From: Verrucomicrobiia bacterium
GTDB lineage: Bacteria > Verrucomicrobiota > Verrucomicrobiia > Limisphaerales > UBA11358
NCBI GenBank assembly: GCA_030044395.1
Contig: JASHVW010000029.1
Coordinates: 1-19,509 of the forward strand
Direction of reading: 5' to 3'
DNA length: 19,509 bases
Position numbers and translations under genes: made by a program
The notes under the pieces: model-generated
Told to the model about the DNA's origin: nothing
Database searches by the model: none
What the model saw: only the letters and a program-made list of their open reading frames with translations
Shown here: positions 14,155 to 19,509 of the stretch, one piece after another
How positions within the stretch are numbered: position 1 is the first letter of the stretch
How the letters are laid out: every line of letters starts with the position of its first letter

Positions 14155-15903
14155 ATGAGTGAAACAACTGTCCAGGATTCGAAGGCGTTGCTGGAGCGGA
14201 TGGTCGCCAACCGGCAATTGTCCGCGATTGACGCGGAGCTTTTGCTCCGCGAAAAATCCCATGTCCAAAGCGAGGACGAAGTTCTGCGCTGGCTGGCGCA
14301 GGAATACGGCCTCACTTACACGACGCTCGATGACGTGGACCCGGACCGCCAGCTTCTCTCGCTTTTTCCCGCGCGCCTCCTGCTCAAGGAGGAATTGCTT
14401 CCCCTCAAACGCGACAACGGCACAGTGGAAGTTGCCACCAGCCGCCTTTTCGCCACGCAGGGCCTGGATGCGCTAAAAACGGTGACCGGTTTGAACCTCA
14501 AGCCGGTCATCGCTTCAACCGAAGCGATCCAGCGCGAAATCAAAAAACGCCTCGGCGTCGGCGCCGACACCATAGGCACGCTCGACGAGGAAAAGGGTTT
14601 TCAAGTCGTTGACGAAAACGCCGAGGACACCAATTTGGACGAAGCCGCCGAGGACGAGGCCTCGATCATCCGCTTTGTCAATCAGGTGCTCAAGGATGCC
14701 ATCGAGTTGCGCGCGTCGGACATCCATTTGGAGCCATTTGAAGACGAATTTCGCATCCGCTACCGCATTGACGGCGTGTTGCAGGACGTGCCCGTTCCCG
14801 CGCAACTGAAACGGTTCCAGCCAGCGATCGTTTCGCGCATTAAAATTTTGAGCCATCTCAACATCGCGGAAAAACGCCTCCCCCAGGACGGCCGCATCAA
14901 AGTCCGCATCGAGGACGCCGAGGTGGACATCCGCGTTTCCATCATCCCGATGTTGCACGGCGAAGCGGTGGTGATGCGCTTACTGCGGCAAAACGCCACC
15001 TTGCGCGGCATGGGCGAATTGGACATGGACACGCGCGAGCTGGATTGCTTTCGCCGCGTGCTTCAATTGCCCCACGGCATCATCCTCGTGACCGGTCCCA
15101 CCGGCAGCGGCAAAACCTCGACGCTTTATACCGCGCTGAATGAAATCAACGATTCCGTCCGGAAGATCATTACGATTGAAGACCCGGTGGAATATCAGCT
15201 AAAAGGTGTCAACCAAATTCAGGTCAACGAAAAATCCGGACTTACGTTTGCGCGCGGTCTCCGTTCGATTTTGCGTCACGACCCGGACGTGGTGCTGATC
15301 GGCGAAATTCGCGACCAGGAGACGGCGCAAATCGCCGTGCAAGCCTCCCTCACCGGTCACCTGGTTTTTTCCACGCTCCATACCAATGACGCTCCCGGCG
15401 CGCTCACGCGCCTCGTAGATATGGGAGTGGAGCCGTATCTGGTGGCTTCCTCCCTGGAAGCCGTGCTGGCGCAACGCCTGGTTCGCGTTCTGTGCCCGCA
15501 TTGCAAACAGACGGACGATTCGCCCACCGCGCAGGCGCTCAAGGCGCAAATCGGCATTCCGCCCAATGCGATCATTTACAAATCCATCGGCTGCCGCGAG
15601 TGCCGCAATACCGGCTTTTTTGGACGTCACGCCATCTTTGAATGGATGGACTCAGACAATGAAATCCGTCAATTGATATTGAAGAATGCCTCGACGGACC
15701 AAATGCGGGACGTGGCGCGGCGGGCGGGGATGAAGACGCTGGCGGAGGACGGTTGGAGGCTGGTGAAGCAGGGCGTGACGACCGTGGAGGAAGTATTGAG
15801 CGTGACGACGGCCAAGGAAGTCGCCCGCACCACCAAAAATGAAACACTTGATGCGGCGAAGGAGGCGAAGACGCCGGCGAGCATCGCCGTGAGCCGGACT
15901 TAA
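14155..15903 (+). CDS. gspE: Type II secretion / pilus assembly ATPase (GspE/PilB)
   Basis: Hexameric cytoplasmic ATPase that powers pseudopilus assembly. The 582-residue protein has an N-terminal MshEN/GspE_N domain (about 1-150), the SDIHLEP start of the N2 domain, Walker A GPTGSGKT (314-321), an Asp-box region (ITIEDPVEYQL), Walker B VVLIGE (379-384), a His-box (STLHTNDA) and the zinc-binding tetracysteine Cys447/Cys450 and Cys480/Cys483. All catalytic elements are intact. About 25 extra residues rich in Ala, Lys and Thr follow the usual end. ATG 14155 is used. It starts the gsp run, with gspF only 3 bases after its stop. I cannot tell GspE from PilB on sequence alone; the downstream GspG/H/I/J set favours a type II system. 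Confidence 0.95.
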   Translation: MSETTVQDSKALLERMVANRQLSAIDAELLLREKSHVQSEDEVLRWLAQEYGLTYTTLDDVDPDRQLLSLFPARLLLKEELLPLKRDNGTVEVATSRLFATQGLDALKTVTGLNLKPVIASTEAIQREIKKRLGVGADTIGTLDEEKGFQVVDENAEDTNLDEAAEDEASIIRFVNQVLKDAIELRASDIHLEPFEDEFRIRYRIDGVLQDVPVPAQLKRFQPAIVSRIKILSHLNIAEKRLPQDGRIKVRIEDAEVDIRVSIIPMLHGEAVVMRLLRQNATLRGMGELDMDTRELDCFRRVLQLPHGIILVTGPTGSGKTSTLYTALNEINDSVRKIITIEDPVEYQLKGVNQIQVNEKSGLTFARGLRSILRHDPDVVLIGEIRDQETAQIAVQASLTGHLVFSTLHTNDAPGALTRLVDMGVEPYLVASSLEAVLAQRLVRVLCPHCKQTDDSPTAQALKAQIGIPPNAIIYKSIGCRECRNTGFFGRHAIFEWMDSDNEIRQLILKNASTDQMRDVARRAGMKTLAEDGWRLVKQGVTTVEEVLSVTTAKEVARTTKNETLDAAKEAKTPASIAVSRT

Positions 15904-15906
15904 GCC

Positions 15907-17145
15907 ATGCCGACGTTTCAATACAAAGCGTTGCAAGTGGATGGCAAGATGGCCGAGGGCGTGCTTGACGCACCCGGGCGGCCGGACGCCTTGCGGCAAA
16001 TCGAAACGCTCGGCCTGCGCCCGGTCACGCTGGCGGAGCGGGCGGCGGCGGTCTCAAAGAACGGCGCGCCGGCGCCGGGAAAGATTACATTCAATTTCGG
16101 GGCCAGAAAGGTTTCGCCCAAGGCTCTGGAGAACTTTACGCGCCTGTTGTCGAGCCTGCTGGCGGCGGGAGTGCCGTTGAGCCGGGCGCTCGTGATTCTT
16201 TACAAGGAAGCGTCGGTACCGGCGGTTTCGGCAAAATGGAGGGAAGTCCACGACCTGGTGGTGGATGGCATGTCGCTGGCTGACGCGATGGCGCAATCGC
16301 CGGAGACGTTTCCGCGGGTCTATACGGCAATGGTGGAGGCGGGCGAAGCGGGCGGATTCCTGGACGTGGTGCTGGCGCAGATTGCCGAGTTTCAAGCGCG
16401 GGAAAAGGAATTGAAATCGAAGGTGCTCACGGCGATGATTTATCCGTGCATTCTGTTTTGCCTGGCCACGCTGGTCCTGTCGGCGCTGTTGATTTTCTTT
16501 GTGCCGATGCTGCAAAAGGTTTTTGCCACGATCCACGGTTCGCTGCCGCTCATCACTCAGTTTGTGATTGGTGCCAGCCACGTTGTGAGGTCTTACGGAC
16601 TTTTCGTTCTAATCGGATTATTCGTGATCGGCGTTTCGCTGAGGACGTGGTTCACGTCGGAGAAGGGGCGGCGGACGTGGGAAGGATTGATATTGAAGAT
16701 GCCGCTGGTTGGGCCGCTGATCGCCCAATTTGCGATGGCGCGATTTTGCCGGATGCTGGGCACGTTAATTGGCGCGGGCGTGCCGCTGGTGCAAAGCCTT
16801 ACCGTAGCCCGCCGTTCCATCGGCAATCAAATCCTGGTGGATGCGGTGGGACAGGCCATTGAGCGGGTGCAACAGGGCGGACGCCTGGGGGAAAGCCTGG
16901 CCAATTGCAAAATGCTTTTTGCCGGGTCGGTGCTGGAAATGGTGTCGGTGGCCGAGGAAAGCGGGCGCCTGGACACCGAACTTGTGCGGCTGGCGACGGT
17001 GACGGAAGGCGACCTGAACCGGAACCTGCAAACCGCCGTGTCCTTTGCCGAGCCAATGCTGCTTTTTTTCATCGCCACCTTCATCGGTCTCATCTTCATC
17101 GGCATGTTGTTGCCGGTGCTCTCGATGAGCCAATACATCCACTAA
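15907..17145 (+). CDS. gspF: Type II secretion inner-membrane protein GspF (PilC family)
   Basis: Polytopic platform protein of the pseudopilus assembly machine. The 412-residue product has the internal duplication typical of the family: FTRLLSSLLAAGVPLSRAL (77-95) and FCRMLGTLIGAGVPLVQSL (280-298). There are three hydrophobic segments, at about 175-199, 229-246 and 382-405. The soluble N-terminal part begins with the usual PTFQYKAL. The length is normal for GspF. It follows gspE with a 3-base gap and precedes gspG1 by 7 bases, so translation is probably coupled along the operon. Confidence 0.95.
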   Translation: MPTFQYKALQVDGKMAEGVLDAPGRPDALRQIETLGLRPVTLAERAAAVSKNGAPAPGKITFNFGARKVSPKALENFTRLLSSLLAAGVPLSRALVILYKEASVPAVSAKWREVHDLVVDGMSLADAMAQSPETFPRVYTAMVEAGEAGGFLDVVLAQIAEFQAREKELKSKVLTAMIYPCILFCLATLVLSALLIFFVPMLQKVFATIHGSLPLITQFVIGASHVVRSYGLFVLIGLFVIGVSLRTWFTSEKGRRTWEGLILKMPLVGPLIAQFAMARFCRMLGTLIGAGVPLVQSLTVARRSIGNQILVDAVGQAIERVQQGGRLGESLANCKMLFAGSVLEMVSVAEESGRLDTELVRLATVTEGDLNRNLQTAVSFAEPMLLFFIATFIGLIFIGMLLPVLSMSQYIH

Positions 17146-17152
17146 AATAAAT

Positions 17153-17656
17153 ATGAAAATACCGCTCAAAAACGAACTGCTCAAAAAACAAGTGTCGAAT
17201 GGCGAACCCGGCGGCCGTTCATTCAAAAATCGAAAATCGAAAATCGTCAATGGATTCACGCTGGTCGAAATCATGCTCGTGGTCGCCATCATCGGCATCC
17301 TGGCGGCGCTGGTGATTCCCAAAATTGCCGGCAAGAGCGAGGAGGCGCGCGAGACCGCGGCCCACGCGGACATCTATGGCGGCCTCAAGTCGGCGATTGA
17401 CCAATTTGAAGTGGACAGCGGCCATTATCCAAGCAGTTTGGAGGACCTGATCCAGCAGCCGCGCAATTCGTATAACTGGCACGGACCGTATCTTGACCCG
17501 GCGCAAATTCCGCTGGATCCGTGGCAAAGGCCCTACAATTATTCCTTTCCCGGCAAACATAATCCCACCGGCTATGATCTCTGGTCCGGTGGTCCTCCGG
17601 AAGAAAACAATCCGATCGGCAACTGGCCGACCACGACGCAGAACCAGAACCAGTAA
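17153..17656 (+). CDS. gspG: Major pseudopilin GspG (copy 1), calcium-site residues absent
   Basis: The 167-residue prepilin has a long 34-residue leader, cleavage VNG/FTLVE (Gly34, Phe35, Glu39 at +5) and a hydrophobic helix to about residue 58. The GspG body includes AAHADIYGGLKSAIDQFEVD, GHYP, YNWHGPYLDPAQIPLDPW and YDLWS. At the C-terminus the loop that holds calcium in canonical GspG (acidic pattern ADG...DAD before IGNW) reads GGPPEENNPIGNW, lacking both canonical acidic positions and being about three residues shorter. The body is extended by a Gln/Asn tail. It should be the leader-bearing, assembly-competent subunit. The second GspG copy follows 12 bases after its stop. Confidence 0.92.
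   Translation: MKIPLKNELLKKQVSNGEPGGRSFKNRKSKIVNGFTLVEIMLVVAIIGILAALVIPKIAGKSEEARETAAHADIYGGLKSAIDQFEVDSGHYPSSLEDLIQQPRNSYNWHGPYLDPAQIPLDPWQRPYNYSFPGKHNPTGYDLWSGGPPEENNPIGNWPTTTQNQNQ
17226..17246. repeat. Three tandem heptamers AAAATCG in the gspG leader
   Basis: AAAATCG occurs three times without a gap (17226-17232, 17233-17239, 17240-17246), encoding NRKSKIV in the prepilin leader directly before the cleavage site. A change of one unit would shift the frame. Confidence 0.85.
17452..17524 (+). repeat. 73-base direct repeat, copy 1 (in gspG1)
   Basis: 68 of 73 bases match 17866-17938. The flanks on both sides are much more diverged. The repeat encodes the QQPRN-YNWHGPYLDPAQIPLDPW core. The two copies are 414 bases apart and in the same codon phase. 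Confidence 0.85.
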
Positions 17657-17668
17657 CGTCCAAGTCAT

Positions 17669-18052
17669 GTGCGCCTTAAAGTTACAATTTGGCTGGCGAT
17701 TCTTGGGATCATCGCGATCTACGCAATTTGGCCGAGAATCGAGGAGCCCTCTAACGAAGCGCGTCCCACGGCTGCACATGCAGATATTTACGGTGGAATC
17801 AAAAACGCAATCGACCGGTTTCAAGTGGATACCGGCCATTATCCAAAAACTTTGCGGGGCCTGCTCCAGCAGCCGCGCAATGTCTATAACTGGCACGGAC
17901 CGTATCTTGATCCGGCGCAAATTCCGTTGGATCCGTGGGGCAATCCGTATCTTTTTCAATGCCCCGGCAAACATAACCCGACGAGCTACGACCTTTGGTC
18001 TGCCGGCCCGGATGGAGAATCCGGCACGACCGATGACATTGGCAATTGGTGA
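17669..18052 (+). CDS. GspG-like pseudopilin copy 2, lacking a prepilin leader
   Basis: The 127-residue protein is a tandem paralogue of GspG copy 1. From AAHADIYGG onward it aligns without difficulty (HADIYGGIKNAIDRFQVDTGHYP, YNWHGPYLDPAQIPLDPWGNPY, YDLWS). Its C-terminus keeps the canonical acidic loop (GPDGESGTTDDIGNW) expected for calcium binding. The N-terminus is unusual: MRLKVTI and a hydrophobic helix (about 4-20), with no FTLVE, no Glu at +5 and no peptidase site. It would therefore be an uncleaved, membrane-anchored GspG-like protein, or an inactive copy. The only possible start is GTG 17669, five codons after copy 1's TAA and in the same frame. The frame is open, so it is not an obvious pseudogene. 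Confidence 0.75.
   Translation: MRLKVTIWLAILGIIAIYAIWPRIEEPSNEARPTAAHADIYGGIKNAIDRFQVDTGHYPKTLRGLLQQPRNVYNWHGPYLDPAQIPLDPWGNPYLFQCPGKHNPTSYDLWSAGPDGESGTTDDIGNW
17866..17938 (+). repeat. 73-base direct repeat, copy 2 (in gspG2)
   Basis: Partner of 17452-17524 (five mismatches: three clustered at positions 17-19 of the block, then two C/T changes). It is consistent with recent duplication or gene conversion between the two gspG copies. Confidence 0.85.
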
Positions 18053-18092
18053 CCACATGAAAATCAGATTGCCCATACGATACCTGAATATG

Positions 18093-18296
18093 CCGCCGCT
18101 AACGGGGTTGGCGGATTTTAATAGCTTAGTTTTTGCAAATATGGCGCACTTACGGCGCTTGGGGCTTGGTGTGAGCCAGCCAACGCAGCATGGCGATAGA
18201 AACCGTTTCAACGATTTATCAGGTCGGGAAAAAGCCGTTAAAACGGCTGATGGCTTGTCTGTATCCGCCAGACACCGGGCTAAAGCCACGGTGTTA
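18093..18296. repeat. Palindromic repeat cluster between gspG2 and gspH
   Basis: Three small inverted repeats lie in the spacer. One is CCGCTAA/TTGGCGG (18096-18114, one G-U pair, followed by ATTTT), which could be a weak terminator. The second is AGCCGTT/AACGGCT (18233-18248). The third is ACACCGGGCT/AGCCACGGTGT (18272-18294, ten pairs with one bulged base), ending two bases before the gspH start codon. A further imperfect GGCTTGG/CCAGCC pairing is around 18165-18183. The dense arrangement resembles mobile REP/BIME-type units; no coding sequence is credible here. Confidence 0.55.
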
Positions 18297-18803
18297 ATGA
18301 AATCGCCAGTCGCCAGTGCCTTCACGCTTATTGAGTTGGTGCTGGTGATGGCGCTGCTGGTGGTTGCCGTCTCGATCGTTGCGCCGCGGATGTCGGGTTT
18401 TATTCGGGGACAGGCGCTCGGGTCCGAGGCGCGGCGATTGGAGGCGTTGATGCACGCCGGGCAGGCGCGGGCGGTTTCGGAAGGGATGCCAATGGTGGTG
18501 TGGTTCGACGGCAAACAAAATGAATGCGGTTTGGAAGAGGAAACACCGCCTAAAGGGGGCGATCCGCAGGCAGAGACCGTGGACGTGAGCGAATACGTAC
18601 AAATCGCGGTGGGAAGCGCCGCCAGCCCGTCGGGCACGACCACGTTTCACAATTTACCGGCCATCCGCTTTTTGCCCGACGGCACGGTGGATGAAAACAG
18701 CCCGCAAACGCTGCAATTGACCGAAGGCAACGATGCGCTGTGGTTCACCGAATTGCAAAATCGAACAGGTTATGAAATTAGCGATACCAAGCCGCAATCG
18801 TGA
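18297..18803 (+). CDS. gspH: Minor pseudopilin GspH/FimT-like
   Basis: The 168-residue prepilin has a very short leader (MKSPVASA, cleavage before FTLIE, Glu at +5) and a long hydrophobic helix (LVLVMALLVVAVSIVAP). The GspH-type body contains EARRLEALMHAGQARAVSEGMPMVVWFD, 'IRFLPDGTVDE' and a strand-rich C-terminus, as in minor pseudopilins of the tip complex. The residue before the cleavage is Ala, not the usual Gly. ATG 18297 is chosen because the longer open frame upstream is the shadow of gspG2 and the palindromic spacer. The hairpin ending at 18294 directly abuts the start and could limit initiation. Confidence 0.85.
   Translation: MKSPVASAFTLIELVLVMALLVVAVSIVAPRMSGFIRGQALGSEARRLEALMHAGQARAVSEGMPMVVWFDGKQNECGLEEETPPKGGDPQAETVDVSEYVQIAVGSAASPSGTTTFHNLPAIRFLPDGTVDENSPQTLQLTEGNDALWFTELQNRTGYEISDTKPQS
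18303..18316. repeat. Two tandem heptamers TCGCCAG in the gspH leader
   Basis: TCGCCAG at 18303-18309 and 18310-18316, followed by TGCC, encodes SPVASA of the leader up to the cleavage site. Confidence 0.7.
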
Positions 18804-18828
18804 CAAATGGCAAGAGGCCAGTGACAGG

Positions 18829-19269
18829 ATGCCGACGGTTCAGTCTGGCAATTTTTGTCGCGTCTTGCGTTTCACGAGTCGCGAGTCTGCATTTACGCTG
18901 GCGGAGGTGATGGCGGCGCTGGTGTTCATGGCGATCGTAATCCCCGTGGCGATTGAGGCGCTGCACGTGGCGAGCCTGGCGGGAGAAGTGGCGGCACGGA
19001 AGGGCGAGGCTGCCCGCGTCGCCGACCGGATTTTGAACGAGGACATCGTGACGACGAACTGGAATTCCGGGCAAAACGGGACTGTCACCGAAGGCACGGA
19101 CCAGTTTCGGTACACGGTGAGCAGCCGGCAGTGGCCGGATGATCAGATGGAGTTGGTTACCGCCGCCGTCACCTTTGAAGCGCAGGGCCACGATTACTCC
19201 GTCCAGATGAGCACGCTGGCGAATCTGCTGACACAAACAACGCCGACCACGACGACCGCGATGCGATGA
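18829..19269 (+). CDS. gspI: Minor pseudopilin GspI-like
   Basis: The 146-residue prepilin has a 21-residue leader ending RESA, then FTLAEVMAALVFMAIVIPVA (Glu at +5). The body has the GspI-like features of short length, 'ARKGEAARVADRILNED' after the helix and a strand-rich end. A Thr-rich tail closes the protein. Start choice: ATG 18829 lies 25 bases after the gspH stop; an in-frame ATG at 18772 would overlap gspH by 32 bases and give a longer leader, so it is less likely but possible. The stop overlaps the next start (ATGA at 19266-19269). Confidence 0.8.
   Translation: MPTVQSGNFCRVLRFTSRESAFTLAEVMAALVFMAIVIPVAIEALHVASLAGEVAARKGEAARVADRILNEDIVTTNWNSGQNGTVTEGTDQFRYTVSSRQWPDDQMELVTAAVTFEAQGHDYSVQMSTLANLLTQTTPTTTTAMR
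18875..18888. repeat. Two near-identical heptamers in the gspI leader
   Basis: CGAGTCG (18875-18881) and CGAGTCT (18882-18888) match at 13 of 14 positions, just before the codons for the prepilin cleavage site. Two units alone could be chance. Confidence 0.5.
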
Positions 19270-19509
19270 AGCTGATTAAATTGCCAATTAATGATTGCCG
19301 ATTGCCGATTTTCCAAAAAATCGCCGCGGGAAATTTTTTAATTGGCAATCGCCAATCGGCAATCGCCAATCCGCAATTTTCACATCACTCCATCTCTCCA
19401 CCACTCCACCACTCCCCTTCCGGCGCCTTCACCCTGATTGAAATGATCCTGGCCATTGGGGTTGCGGCCATTGTGCTGATCACCGTCAGCGCGGTCTTTT
19501 TCGCGGCGA
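19266..19509 (+). CDS. gspJ: Minor pseudopilin GspJ-like (partial, cut by window end)
   Basis: The frame opens at ATG 19266, overlapping the gspI stop in an ATGA junction. It encodes a leader of about 54 residues ending in SGA, then FTLIEMILAIGVAAIVLI (Glu at +5), a typical class III prepilin N-terminus. The +1 position is Phe55 (codon 19428-19430). GspJ is assigned from order after G, H and I. The body is outside the window, so GspJ versus GspK cannot be checked. The leader is oddly long and is encoded by repeats: two GATTGCC units at 19293-19306, five heptamers at 19344-19378 and a CCACCACT duplication near 19399-19414. A start codon further downstream (for example a TTG) would shorten it. 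Confidence 0.7.
   Translation, partial: MKLIKLPINDCRLPIFQKIAAGNFLIGNRQSAIANPQFSHHSISPPLHHSPSGAFTLIEMILAIGVAAIVLITVSAVFFAA
19344..19378. repeat. Five tandem heptamers (GSCAATC) in the gspJ leader
   Basis: Units GGCAATC, GCCAATC, GGCAATC, GCCAATC and CGCAATT fill 19344-19378. Their reverse complement (GATTGCC twice) is at 19293-19306, so the two blocks can pair as a hairpin across the leader of gspJ. Confidence 0.8.

Noticed and set aside
17493..18296. Long open frame leading into gspH
   Set aside because: It overlaps both gspG copies out of frame and the palindromic spacer. Only the part from ATG 18297 has pseudopilin character.
19391..19418. CCACCACT duplication considered as part of a CRISPR or other array
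   Set aside because: Only two short units with no spacers; it is a simple repeat in the gspJ leader.

Overview
The window looks like chromosomal DNA from a Gram-negative bacterium of moderately high GC, most plausibly a Verrucomicrobiota member (Pedosphaera/Limisphaerales-like). This is inferred from the mix of genes, the pseudopilins with long prepilin leaders, the scarcity of clear Shine-Dalgarno sites, several GTG starts and palindromic repeats in spacers. It has not been confirmed by any search. There are no tRNA or rRNA genes, CRISPR arrays, integrases or transposases visible.

Layout, left to right. The window opens with the last 35 codons of gatB (+). Then comes a rhamnogalacturonan-acetylesterase-like SGNH hydrolase (-), divergent from a small secreted protein of unknown function (+), which ends at a textbook terminator. 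Next are mpl (murein peptide recycling, +) and a DUF465 protein (+). A leftward block follows: histone-deacetylase-like amidohydrolase, DUF1453 membrane protein, DUF4230 protein and a divergent EF-G paralogue. Divergent from that block is an exported S1/P1-type zinc nuclease (+). After a good sigma70-type promoter comes an olsB-olsA-like pair for ornithine-lipid-type acyl lipids (+). It runs tail to tail into lysS (-), whose product carries a C-terminal extension of about 136 residues. A 426-base spacer holding a large imperfect palindrome leads to a glycine-rich exported protein (+) and then to a type II secretion / type IV-pilus-like operon (+): gspE, gspF, two tandem gspG-like genes, gspH, gspI and the start of gspJ, which is cut by the window end.

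The secretion operon is the most interesting part. The two gspG copies share a 73-base block at 68/73 identity. The first copy has a processable prepilin leader but lacks the usual calcium-site acidic residues. The second copy keeps the calcium-site pattern but has lost the leader and the FTLVE motif. They lie in the same reading frame, separated by one stop codon and four codons, and recombination across the shared block would delete exactly 138 codons and rebuild one canonical GspG. In addition, the leader region of every canonical pseudopilin gene here (gspG, gspH, gspI, gspJ) contains seven-base direct repeats just before the mature N-terminus. A cluster of small palindromes sits between gspG2 and gspH. 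Other points worth a look are the LysRS extension, an EF-G paralogue with altered G2/G3/G4 motifs, and a UUCG-capped hairpin upstream of the DUF465 gene.
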